DNA from: Weizmannia acidilactici
GTDB taxonomy: Bacteria > Bacillota > Bacilli > Bacillales > Bacillaceae_C
Reading direction: 5' to 3'
Length of the DNA: 46,832 nucleotides
NCBI RefSeq assembly: GCF_008974185.1
Contig: NZ_BKZP01000026.1
Coordinates: 1-46,832, forward strand
The notes beneath the pieces are model-generated. The model saw only the letters and a list, made by a program, of their open reading frames with translations. It ran no database searches and was not told the origin of the DNA. A program made the position numbers and the translations under genes. Below, piece after piece: positions 25,351 to 32,636 of the stretch. How positions within the stretch are numbered: the stretch's first letter is position 1; every line of letters starts with the position of its first letter.

Positions 25351-27104
25351 TATGCTTTCACCTCCTCGTGCGACGCAAGGACCTGCTGGCGCATGTACTG
25401 CTCATAATACCAGCCGCGTCTTTCAAGCAATTGTTCATGCGTGCCTTCTTCCGCTATCCGGCCCCCGTCCAAGACGATAATCCATTGCGCATGTTCGATT
25501 GCCGACAGCCGGTGTGTCGCGATGATGGTCGTTTTATTTTGCCGTTCTTTCCGGATGTTCGCAATGATAGCCGATTCCGTTTTCGCGTCAACTGCAGAAA
25601 GGGCATCATCGAGGATTAAAATTTCCGGGTTTTTTATCAGTGCCCGGGCGATCGAAATCCGCTGCTTCTGGCCGCCGGATAACGCCACGCCTTTTTCGCC
25701 GACAAGCGTATCCAATCCGTTTGGTAACATCCCGATATCTTTTTCAAGAGCGGTAATCCGGATCACTTTCTGTAGTTCTTCTTCCGATGACGTGTCTACG
25801 CCGAAAAGAATGTTTTCTTTTACCGTCCGGGAAAACAGGATATGATCCTGCGGCACATATCCGATCCAGCTACGGACTTTCCCTTTTTCCAGTTCCTCGA
25901 TTGGCATCCCGGAAACCGAAAGCACCCCGCTCCCAAGCGGATATTCGCGCAACAACTGTTTAATCAGCGTCGTTTTGCCGCTTCCGGTTTTCCCGACAAT
26001 CCCGATGGTGTCGCCTTTATGGATATGCAAATGGATGTCCCGCAAATTCTTATTACGGGACTGCGGATATTGGAATGAAAAATTCCGGAAGTCGATCTCA
26101 TCCGGGTTTTCAACGGTTTTCGGCACATCCGGATCTTTCACATCTTCCTCGTACCGCAATGTTTCCTGCACGCGGTCGAGTGAGGCATTGCCGCGCTGCA
26201 TAACATTCATCAGCTCGCCGATCGCAAACATCGGCCATGTCAGCATCCCCAAATACACATTAAAGGAGACGAGATTCCCAAGGGTGATTTGCTGCCGGAA
26301 GACCAAATATGTGCCGTATGCAAGACCAATTGTATAACTCAGCCCGGTAATGATTTTCGTGAGCGGATTAAAAAGCGCATCGATTTTTTCAACCGCGATG
26401 TTTTTGTGATAAACGTCTTCTGTCATCATCCGGAATTTCGCTTCATCCGCCTGTTCCTGATGATAGGCACGGATGACGCGGACGCCCGCCACCGACTCCA
26501 GCACGCGGTCATTTAAGTCCCCGAATGCATCCTGGGCAACCGTAAAACGCTTATGGATTTTTTCGCCCAGCACTTTGATGCCTGCCGCAAGAAAAGGGAG
26601 CGGCAATACGGAAACGAGCGTTAATTTCCAAGATACAAGCAAGCCCATCGTAATGATGATCGTTAGCATATACATTGTCGAATCGACAAGCGTTAGGATA
26701 CCGAAGCCCGCCGTCTGCGATACCGCGCGCAGATCGTTCGTGGCACGCGCCATCAAGTCCCCCGTCCGGTTTTTCTCAAAAAAAGGGGGCGCCATCTTCA
26801 AAAAATGGTTCATCAGCCGGGAACGCAGCGTTTTTTCCACGATAAACGCACCGCCGAACAAATTGTACTGCCATATGTACGTCAGCCCGTACAGCGCAGC
26901 CGCAATGGCCAGCATTCCGGCAATATAATAGGTAAAAATTTGCGCCGTCATCCCCCCGTTAAAAATCTTATCGATGGAATCGCCAACAATCATCGGCGGA
27001 ACGACTTCCAACAAATTCACGATGCAGAGCGCAAGAACCGCAATCGTATATCTTTTCCAGTATGTTTTAAAAAACCAGCGCAATTTCCCCAGTACGCTAA
27101 ACAA
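25350..27104 (-). CDS. bmrC: Heterodimeric multidrug ABC exporter subunit BmrC
   Basis: A 584-residue half-transporter, six membrane helices plus ATPase. Walker A is GKTGSGKTT, signature LSGGQKQR, and Walker B ILILDDALSAVD, where Asp replaces the catalytic Glu. This degenerate site pairs with the canonical one of BmrD, the asymmetry known for heterodimeric exporters. The start is TTG at 27104 with GGAGG 8 nt upstream, giving (M)FSVLGKLRWFFKTYWKRYTI as in B. subtilis. A leader-peptide/terminator attenuator precedes it (27253-27501), so drug-induced expression is expected. Confidence 0.93.
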   Translation of the reverse strand: MFSVLGKLRWFFKTYWKRYTIAVLALCIVNLLEVVPPMIVGDSIDKIFNGGMTAQIFTYYIAGMLAIAAALYGLTYIWQYNLFGGAFIVEKTLRSRLMNHFLKMAPPFFEKNRTGDLMARATNDLRAVSQTAGFGILTLVDSTMYMLTIIITMGLLVSWKLTLVSVLPLPFLAAGIKVLGEKIHKRFTVAQDAFGDLNDRVLESVAGVRVIRAYHQEQADEAKFRMMTEDVYHKNIAVEKIDALFNPLTKIITGLSYTIGLAYGTYLVFRQQITLGNLVSFNVYLGMLTWPMFAIGELMNVMQRGNASLDRVQETLRYEEDVKDPDVPKTVENPDEIDFRNFSFQYPQSRNKNLRDIHLHIHKGDTIGIVGKTGSGKTTLIKQLLREYPLGSGVLSVSGMPIEELEKGKVRSWIGYVPQDHILFSRTVKENILFGVDTSSEEELQKVIRITALEKDIGMLPNGLDTLVGEKGVALSGGQKQRISIARALIKNPEILILDDALSAVDAKTESAIIANIRKERQNKTTIIATHRLSAIEHAQWIIVLDGGRIAEEGTHEQLLERRGWYYEQYMRQQVLASHEEVKA

Positions 27105-27252
27105 ACCGTCGTCCTCCTTCCGAATTTTCTTCTATCCGCTCTCTTTCTCAGCAAAATTGAAAAGCCAAACCATTCTTTTCCTCATTTCCTCTCCTTCTCT
27201 TTTGCCGGATAATATGAGAACAGCCTGATCAGCTGAATTCCTTTAAAAATGC

Positions 27253-27293
27253 AAAAAAGCACAGCACGCTCTTTATGACGAGCAATACTATGC
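27253..27293 (-). terminator. Attenuator terminator in the bmrCD leader
   Basis: On the minus strand GCATAGTATTGCTC pairs with GAGCGTGCTGTGC (about 13 bp, one bulge, several G-U pairs), then TTTTTTG. It lies between the leader peptide and bmrC, so it would stop transcription before the structural genes. Confidence 0.8.
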
Positions 27294-27360
27294 TTTCATA
27301 AAAATGCGCAAGGCGACGCACACAACATGCCATGCGGCTTTCTTGCAACTTAAAGCCCGG

Positions 27361-27432
27361 TCAGGCAGAAACCGCAAAGGCTGCGTGCATATGGAATTGT
27401 GCAAATTTTTGCGGGTTTTGCATTCTTCTCAT
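27361..27432 (-). CDS. BmrB-like leader peptide of bmrCD
   Basis: A 23-codon open reading frame, starting MRRMQNPQKFAQFHMHAAF and ending AVSA, with a perfect AAGGAGG. It lies downstream of a strong promoter and upstream of a terminator. In B. subtilis the bmrCD operon is controlled by ribosome-mediated transcriptional attenuation through the bmrB leader; this peptide holds the same position. A 10-bp inverted repeat links its ribosome-site region (27434-27443) to its own codons 15-18 (27379-27388). Peptide sequence similarity to BmrB was not tested. Confidence 0.65.
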   Translation of the reverse strand: MRRMQNPQKFAQFHMHAAFAVSA

Positions 27433-27443
27433 CGCACGCAGCC
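27379..27443 (-). promoter_or_regulatory. Stem sequestering the leader peptide start
   Basis: GGCTGCGTGC beside AAGGAGG pairs perfectly (10 bp) with GCACGCAGCC inside the leader reading frame. A translating ribosome would open this stem, which fits a stalling-sensitive switch. Confidence 0.65.
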
Positions 27444-27472
27444 TCCTTTCCGTACTTTATTTTAGTAGCCAT

Positions 27473-27501
27473 ATTGTAGCACGCCTGCCGGAATCCGTCA
27501 A
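27473..27501 (-). promoter_or_regulatory. Sigma-A promoter of the bmrCD leader
   Basis: On the minus strand TTGACG, 17 nt, TACAAT with TGC before the -10. Both hexamers match 5 of 6. Confidence 0.8.
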
Positions 27502-27543
27502 TGGATTTTTGGGAAAATTTTCATCTTTGTAATGTTTCTCAAA

Positions 27544-27858
27544 TTAATGATGATGGTGATGACCGTGCTCGCGCTCAATCCTCGGATTCGTGATGACAAA
27601 CTCTTCCTGCGGGACATAAAAATATTGGATCCAGATGCCGTCCAGAAACGATTCGCGGGAATCAAGGAGAATATCAATATCCTTGTCTGTTTTCACAATT
27701 TCGTCATGCTCCCCCGGCGTATCGAACATAATGCCGTAATGGGCATGATCGCCATGCATATGGGTTACATAAACACGGATCATTCTCCCTTCCGCCTCTT
27801 CCAAGTTCAGCATATTCTTTAACACTTTTGCTGCGTTGCGATTGATTTTTACTTTCAT
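27544..27858 (-). CDS. HesB-like protein with histidine-rich tail
   Basis: A 104-residue protein with the N-terminal pattern MKVKINRNAAKVLKNMLNLE and an iron-sulfur-biosynthesis-like (HesB/IscA) fold suggested by MIRVYVTHMHGDHAHYGIMF and the later DIDILLDSRESFLDGIWIQY. IscA cysteines are absent. Histidines cluster in THMHGDHAHYG and in the C-terminal EHGHHHHH, so metal binding (nickel, zinc or iron) is plausible. The tail is genuine coding sequence ending at TAA. It lies upstream of the bmrCD promoter on the same strand. Specific function unknown. Confidence 0.65.
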   Translation of the reverse strand: MKVKINRNAAKVLKNMLNLEEAEGRMIRVYVTHMHGDHAHYGIMFDTPGEHDEIVKTDKDIDILLDSRESFLDGIWIQYFYVPQEEFVITNPRIEREHGHHHHH

Positions 27859-27950
27859 CTTCCAACCTCAATTCTATCGATTTTGCTTCTTTATTATGCC
27901 AGAAAAAGCGCCAATCTCAAAATGGGATGCATTCTTCACCATCTTAATAT

Positions 27951-27979
27951 TTGCATATCCAAAATATTTGTAGTATCAT
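27951..27979 (+). promoter_or_regulatory. Possible promoter of the MFS gene
   Basis: TTGCAT, 17 nt, TATCAT. The -10 is good, the -35 matches only 3 of 6. Confidence 0.4.
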
Positions 27980-27997
27980 ATTCCTGTTTTTATAAGA

Positions 27998-29419
27998 ATG
28001 AAAAAGATTGAAATGGATAGCCTGTCGGAAAGGTTTCCTATTACGAGTGAGGCGAATGAACGTATGGCTTTATCTAAAAGAACAGTATTTTTAACGGCAA
28101 TTGCATCCGGAACGATGTTGAACCCGCTGAACTCATCGATGATTTCGCTCGCCCTCCACAGCATCCAGAAAGACTTCCATTTAAGTTTTCCAACGGTGTC
28201 ATGGCTGATTTCATCCTTTTATTTGGCAAGTGCAGTCGCACAGCCTGTGACGGGGAAAATCGGCGATATGATTGGGTGTAAAAAAATATTTCTCGCAGGG
28301 CTTTTGCTCGTTGCGGTTTCGGCATTCGGAGCACCGCTTGCCCCGGCATTTTTCGTGCTGCTTGTGATGCGCTTGTTCCAGTCCATCGGTTCAAGCGCGA
28401 TTTATCCTTCAGGGGTGGCGCTGATCCGCAAGCACATTCACGAAAACCAGGCTTCCGCTTTGGCGGTGCTGTCGATTTTCGCTTCTGCCATGACTGCGCT
28501 CGGCCCGACAGTCGGCGGCCTTTTGATTGGTATCGGGGGCTGGCCGTCCATCTTTCTTGTGAATTTCCCTTTTATCGCGGTCAGCTTGTTGCTCGGCTGG
28601 TTTATGATTCCGAAAGACCTGGCAAAAAAAGGTGCCACATTGAAAAACGTGACCCACCAGCTGGACTGGGCGGGCATCTTCCTGTTTGCAACCGGGCTAG
28701 TCCTGCTGTTATATTTTCTATTAACACTTGAAACAGCGGTGCGATGGTGGGCGGCAATTTCCGGCACCGTTTTGCTGGCTTTGTTCATTTTGTATGAATT
28801 GAAGTCGAAAACGCCTTTTATCGATGTCCGCTTTTTGGCCCGTCATCCTTCTTTAACAATTGTGTATGTCCAGTTTATCGTACTGAATTTATTTAACTAC
28901 TGCTTATTTTTCGGGCTGCCGAGCTTTTTCCAGGACGGGCTGCATTTTAGCGTGCATACGAGCGGCTTAATGATGCTGTTTATGTCGGGTGCAAGCATTC
29001 TCGTTTCCCTCGCATCCGGTAAATGGATAGACGCTGTCGGTACAGCCGGCCCGATCCGAATTGGCGCCCTCACCATGATTGCCGGTTCCGTATTAATGGC
29101 GCTTTTCTTTGTCAACGCACCGGTTTGGCTCATGGGCATTATCCTGTTTATTCTCGGCATCGGATACGGCATCGGCAATGTTGCCCTCCAGGCCGCAATG
29201 CTTGAAGAATCCCCGGAAAATATGGTCGGCACCAGTTCCGGCCTTTTTCAGACATGCCGGTACTTAGGTTCGATCCTTTCTTCGGTCGTGCTGGGGATTG
29301 TGTTTGCCAGCCAAATTACACCGGCAAAGTTCCTGCTGCTTGGCATTATTCTGATCGCCGTCAGTGTGGCTTCGTTTTTGATCAGCATCAAGCCGAAGCG
29401 GGCAGGGGCAGCCGCTTAA
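27998..29419 (+). CDS. MFS drug:H+ antiporter (DHA2/EmrB-QacA-like)
   Basis: A 473-residue transporter with about 13-14 membrane helices. Motif A is seen as GKIGDMIGCKKIFLAGL after helix 2. TMLNPLNSSMISLALHSIQK in helix 1 carries the DHA2-type asparagine-proline region, and LGPTVGGLLIG is motif C (antiporter motif). Export of a drug or metabolite by proton exchange is expected. The start is uncertain: ATG at 27998 has no clear ribosome site, and ATG at 28064 (MALSKRTVFL) has a weak GTGAGG 11 nt upstream. It diverges from the HesB-like gene. Confidence 0.88.
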   Translation: MKKIEMDSLSERFPITSEANERMALSKRTVFLTAIASGTMLNPLNSSMISLALHSIQKDFHLSFPTVSWLISSFYLASAVAQPVTGKIGDMIGCKKIFLAGLLLVAVSAFGAPLAPAFFVLLVMRLFQSIGSSAIYPSGVALIRKHIHENQASALAVLSIFASAMTALGPTVGGLLIGIGGWPSIFLVNFPFIAVSLLLGWFMIPKDLAKKGATLKNVTHQLDWAGIFLFATGLVLLLYFLLTLETAVRWWAAISGTVLLALFILYELKSKTPFIDVRFLARHPSLTIVYVQFIVLNLFNYCLFFGLPSFFQDGLHFSVHTSGLMMLFMSGASILVSLASGKWIDAVGTAGPIRIGALTMIAGSVLMALFFVNAPVWLMGIILFILGIGYGIGNVALQAAMLEESPENMVGTSSGLFQTCRYLGSILSSVVLGIVFASQITPAKFLLLGIILIAVSVASFLISIKPKRAGAAA

Positions 29420-29445
29420 AAGTGACCTTCCCATGCCGGGATAAT

Positions 29446-29540
29446 ATGATGATCGCGAAATTTACCCGTTTTCACACATGTTGCAAGCTATTTATGCAAA
29501 TGTTCATAAATTTCACAATCAGCAAAAAATTACGCAATTT
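29446..29540. repeat. Degenerate dispersed repeat (copy C)
   Basis: GATGATCGCGAAAT is identical to the left end of copy A (8434-8447), followed by TTTTCACAC and GCAAGC in matching order. The right part is divergent. It leads into a terminator that resembles the one after copy B. Confidence 0.4.
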
Positions 29541-29541
29541 G

Positions 29542-29590
29542 AAAAGGGGTGTCCCTTGCCGGTTACCGGTTTATCGGGCAGCCCCTTTTT
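29542..29590. terminator. Bidirectional terminator
   Basis: AAAAGGGGTGTCCC with GGGCAGCCCCTTTTT, inner CCGG/CCGG pairing. It ends just after the stop of the minus-strand membrane gene and 120 nt after the MFS stop. Confidence 0.75.
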
Positions 29591-29591
29591 A

Positions 29592-30413
29592 TTATGTACG
29601 CCTTCCCTTCAACAAGCATAAGGCCATCCCCGCAAACAGCCAAAGCAGCGAGAAAAGGATTGCGACGCTTGAAAATGCAATGATATACAAATTATAAGCC
29701 GCAATTTTGGCGATAAGATCATCCGTATGAAAACCAAATACAAAGGAAAGCAGATTCAGTAATACGATTACTCCGAAAATTGTCACGCACCCGTTGAAAG
29801 CACCTTTTAAATCTGCCGCGCTTAACGCAATATGCGAAGAAATGCATACGGCAAGCAAACAGTAGAGCCAAAAACGTGGGTTGGCGAAGTTTTCTGTTGT
29901 GAACAAATGTTGTGTGACTGCGGCGATGGACCCGCCCAACAAAGCAAGGGAACAGCCGCCGCTCTTATCTTCGCGGACCATGGCATATACGGCATCAACA
30001 AAAGGCACGTATGATTCCGGCACTAAAATATGCATCCCGAGAGTCAAATTTAAAATCCCCATAAACACAGGCGCCGTTCCGATAAAAAAATTTCCAACTT
30101 TTTGGTAAATGCTATTTGGATTGTATTGGTGGCTGACATACCCAAGCGTCCCATCCCCGCTGTTCAGCTGCAGCCATCTGATCTCCGTAATGCGGTGCCC
30201 GAATACAATGCACATGAGGGCGTGGCTGAGTTCATGGGCGGGCGTGCCGAGCCATGCTGTTGCGGCTATGCCCTTCCAGCCGAACGCACGGAACCAAACT
30301 TGTACCGTCCATTTTTCAAGAAACCCGAGCATAAACCCGACCAAAATAATGATCCCCAGAAGATTTACCAATTCAACCAGGCTGAGCAGTAAAAGATGCA
30401 GAATGGTTTGCAA
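29592..30413 (-). CDS. Polytopic membrane protein with HELSH metalloprotease-like motif
   Basis: A 273-residue protein with six to seven hydrophobic segments. WLGTPAHELSHALMCIVFGH contains HExxH inside a hydrophobic stretch, as in M50-type or related intramembrane zinc proteases. HRITEIRWLQLNSGDGTLGY follows, and GNFFIGTAPVFMGILNLTLG resembles the second M50-like region (N-F/x-x-G-x-x-P), but a classical downstream NxxPxxxLDG is absent. Site-2-protease-like activity is a possibility only. The start is TTG at 30413 with GGGGTG 5 nt upstream. The gene is bracketed by related repeats and terminators (29446-29590 and 30677-30868). Confidence 0.7.
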   Translation of the reverse strand: MQTILHLLLLSLVELVNLLGIIILVGFMLGFLEKWTVQVWFRAFGWKGIAATAWLGTPAHELSHALMCIVFGHRITEIRWLQLNSGDGTLGYVSHQYNPNSIYQKVGNFFIGTAPVFMGILNLTLGMHILVPESYVPFVDAVYAMVREDKSGGCSLALLGGSIAAVTQHLFTTENFANPRFWLYCLLAVCISSHIALSAADLKGAFNGCVTIFGVIVLLNLLSFVFGFHTDDLIAKIAAYNLYIIAFSSVAILFSLLWLFAGMALCLLKGRRT

Positions 30414-30559
30414 TACATCACCCCGTTTCCTAGCATTTTAATGCTGTAACACCTTGAAGTCAAGAAATCCTTTTTATCCGTTGTTTGAATTGTTTTTTTA
30501 ATTAATAACAAACCAGGCGGGCTCATGGATTTTGAAAAGAAGTTTGTGTTAGGAATTTT

Positions 30560-30660
30560 TCAAGGGGACTGCAGCTCTTTCTCCTGCTGTTTCTACTTTT
30601 CGCCGATTTTCGAATCTTTCCGCTGATTTTTCCGGAGTTTCCACTGATTCTGCAAAACAG
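30560..30660. repeat. Degenerate short tandem repeat
   Basis: Loose repeats of TTTCCGCTGATTTT, such as CGCCGATTTTCGAATCTTTC, CGCTGATTTTTCCGGAGTTT and CCACTGATTCTG. No coding gene is seen in 30414-30878; the region otherwise holds copy B and a terminator. Confidence 0.45.
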
Positions 30661-30676
30661 GTCGGGAAATTGGTCA

Positions 30677-30815
30677 CAGATTGTGAACTACTCCGAAATT
30701 CACGTTCTTTCACGCGAGCCGCAAGCCTCCTTATGTAATGCCTCAGCACGATCCCGCCCCGGCCTGCTTTTCCCGCAGAAATCTCTCGTAAAATTTGCTA
30801 TCACCAATTGCAATG
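30677..30815. repeat. Bacillaceae dispersed repeat (copy B)
   Basis: Shares with copy A, in order: CGAAAT, CTTTC, GCAAGCCTCCT, CTCAGCACGA, TTCCCGCAG and TCTC, and ends with GCTATCACCAATTG, related to the terminal GCGATAATCAACA of copy A. About 140 bp. Confidence 0.6.
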
Positions 30816-30821
30816 CATTTT

Positions 30822-30868
30822 AAAAGGGGTGCCCTTGCCAATTTGCCGGCTTGGGACAACCCCTTTTT
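30822..30868. terminator. Bidirectional terminator
   Basis: AAAAGGGGT (30822-30830) pairs with ACCCCTTTT (30859-30867), T-runs on both strands. It serves the permease gene and closely resembles the terminator at 29542. Confidence 0.8.
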
Positions 30869-30878
30869 TTATAGAACA

Positions 30879-32288
30879 TTATTTTAACTCGTTCAGTAAA
30901 TTTTTGCTTTGCTTTTTAGCCGGTTCTTCCGCAACTGAAGCCGCGTGTCCGACGCCAAACACGTAATAGCCGGCGACAACAACACCGAGAAATACGATTC
31001 CGGCGATCAAGGAAACTTTTGTTTCAGGGTTAAACCACATGCCGATTAATACCATAAGAAGAAAAGCAATCGTGAAATAGTTGGAAACCGGTGCAAACGG
31101 CATTTTGAAAGGATGATCCGCCATTTTGGCCGTTTTAATTTTCCTGAAACGGATTTGGCTGATTAAAATGACGAACCACGGCACCATACCCGGAAGCACG
31201 CTTGCGCTGTATACATATACAAATAAGTTTTTCGGCGCGATATAACTTAAAACGACGCCGATCAAAAGGCCAGCGAGAACTCCAACCGTCCCCAGAAGCG
31301 GAACCCCATTCCGGGAAACTTTCGTGAAAATTTTCGGAGCCTGGCCGTTCACCCCGAGCGTATATAGCATGCGCCCCGCACTATAAATCCCGCTGTTGCA
31401 GCCGGATAAAGCCGCTGTAATAATAACAAAGTTAATCAAGCCGGCCGCAGCTGTAATCCCGATTTTAGCAAAAGTCGCCACGAACGGGCTGCCAATTGAA
31501 TTGAGTTCATTCCACGGATAAACAGTGACAATAACAAAAATCGCGCCAATATAGAAAATCAACACGCGCCATATGATGTTTTGGATGGCGCTCGTCAAAG
31601 TTTTCCGCGGATCCTTCGCTTCGCCAGCCGTAATCCCGATTAGTTCGACTCCCTGATAAGCTCCGATGACCAAAGATAATGCAAAGAAGAATCCTTTTGC
31701 TCCGCCTGTAAAGAAACCGCCGTGCTGCCAAAGATTGGAGAATCCAACGGCATGCCCCCCGTTACCGAATCCGAAGAAGATAATGCCGAGGCCGGCGACA
31801 ATCATGAGAACAATGGTAACCACTTTGATCATGGCAAACCAAAACTCAAACTCGCCAAACGATTTTACGGAAACTAAATTGGCGGTGCCGAGAATCACCA
31901 TCGCAACGAATCCCGGAATCCATGCCGGCAAATGCGGAAACCAGAACTGCATGTAGGAACCAACAGCAATAATTTCCGACATGCCGACAACGACCCACTG
32001 AAACCAGTTGCTCCAGGCTGTTATAAAGCCTGCAAGCGGATGGATATATTTATGGCCGAAAGTGGCAAATGACCCTGTACTCGGCTCAACGTATATCATT
32101 TCACCCATGGCGCGCATGATAAAAAAAATAAAAATGCCGGCAATGGCGTATGCCAAAAGAACTGACGGGCCGGTCCACTTGATCGTGCTTGCCGAGCCCA
32201 TAAACAACCCGACGCCGATCGTGCCGCCGATCGCAATCATTTGGATATGGCGCGCCCGCAAGCCTCTGTTTAATTCTTTTATTTCCAT
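30879..32288 (-). CDS. Amino-acid permease (APC family, AAT type)
   Basis: A 469-residue permease with 12 membrane helices. [24 protein letters not shown]-type helix 1, with the GxxxGxGLF substrate loop, and [20 protein letters not shown] with ALGE-like [16 protein letters not shown] are hallmarks. [20 protein letters not shown] marks helix 6. It imports an amino acid with protons; substrate (alanine, proline or GABA class) cannot be fixed. ATG at 32288 is chosen because GGAGTGAAAGGC precedes it. An operator-like palindrome lies in the 5' leader. Confidence 0.9.
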   Translation of the reverse strand: MEIKELNRGLRARHIQMIAIGGTIGVGLFMGSASTIKWTGPSVLLAYAIAGIFIFFIMRAMGEMIYVEPSTGSFATFGHKYIHPLAGFITAWSNWFQWVVVGMSEIIAVGSYMQFWFPHLPAWIPGFVAMVILGTANLVSVKSFGEFEFWFAMIKVVTIVLMIVAGLGIIFFGFGNGGHAVGFSNLWQHGGFFTGGAKGFFFALSLVIGAYQGVELIGITAGEAKDPRKTLTSAIQNIIWRVLIFYIGAIFVIVTVYPWNELNSIGSPFVATFAKIGITAAAGLINFVIITAALSGCNSGIYSAGRMLYTLGVNGQAPKIFTKVSRNGVPLLGTVGVLAGLLIGVVLSYIAPKNLFVYVYSASVLPGMVPWFVILISQIRFRKIKTAKMADHPFKMPFAPVSNYFTIAFLLMVLIGMWFNPETKVSLIAGIVFLGVVVAGYYVFGVGHAASVAEEPAKKQSKNLLNELK

Positions 32289-32396
32289 GCCTTTCACTCC
32301 AGCTACAATCTTGATCGTGATATGGTTTGCTGCATTCATGAATACACCAATCTACCAAAAATTCTTAAAACATATAAAATACCTTTATCAGTTTTT

Positions 32397-32408
32397 GTAA
32401 CAAGTTAC
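32397..32408 (-). promoter_or_regulatory. Operator-like palindrome GTAAC-N2-GTTAC
   Basis: GTAACAAGTTAC is a 5-2-5 inverted repeat just downstream of the permease -10 box, near the expected transcription start. Confidence 0.4.
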
Positions 32409-32414
32409 TATTTC

Positions 32415-32443
32415 ATTTTAGTATGTTTTCTCTAAAAAAACAA
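32415..32443 (-). promoter_or_regulatory. Sigma-A promoter of the permease gene
   Basis: On the minus strand TTGTTT, 17 nt, TAAAAT, giving a leader of about 120 nt. Confidence 0.55.
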
Positions 32444-32503
32444 TTGTTTGTAGCGAAAAAACAAATATTTTATTATTTTATAATAATACCTTTTTTAAAA
32501 ATA

Positions 32504-32541
32504 GATAAAAAACGAGGATAACATTGGCCAAGTTATCCCTC
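32504..32541 (-). terminator. Second terminator after the sedolisin gene
   Basis: On the minus strand GAGGGATAAC pairs with GTTATCCTC (one bulge), with inner TTGGCCAA, followed by GTTTTTTAT. The rest of 32289-32636 holds the permease promoter and no gene. Confidence 0.65.
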
Positions 32542-32601
32542 ACTCGCTGCTAATGGAAGATGCGCTATGTCCGCTTCTATTTTTATACAAAAATAGAAAA
32601 A

Positions 32602-32627
32602 GACCGTTCCAAACTTCTGGAACAGTC
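32602..32627 (-). terminator. Terminator of the sedolisin gene
   Basis: On the minus strand GACTGTTCC pairs with GGAACGGTC around an 8-nt loop and is followed by TTTTTCTATTTTT, 10 nt past the stop. Confidence 0.85.
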
Positions 32628-32636
32628 ATCTAAAGT

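Noticed and set aside
27544-27567. Artificial His-tag or vector contamination at the end of the HesB-like gene
   Set aside because: The histidine codons continue naturally from EREHG, the stop is followed by normal intergenic sequence, and the gene sits in consistent genomic context.
30549-30749. 66-residue minus-strand reading frame
   Set aside because: It runs through the degenerate TTTCCGCTGATTTT repeats and dispersed repeat copy B, has repeat-derived composition and no ribosome site.
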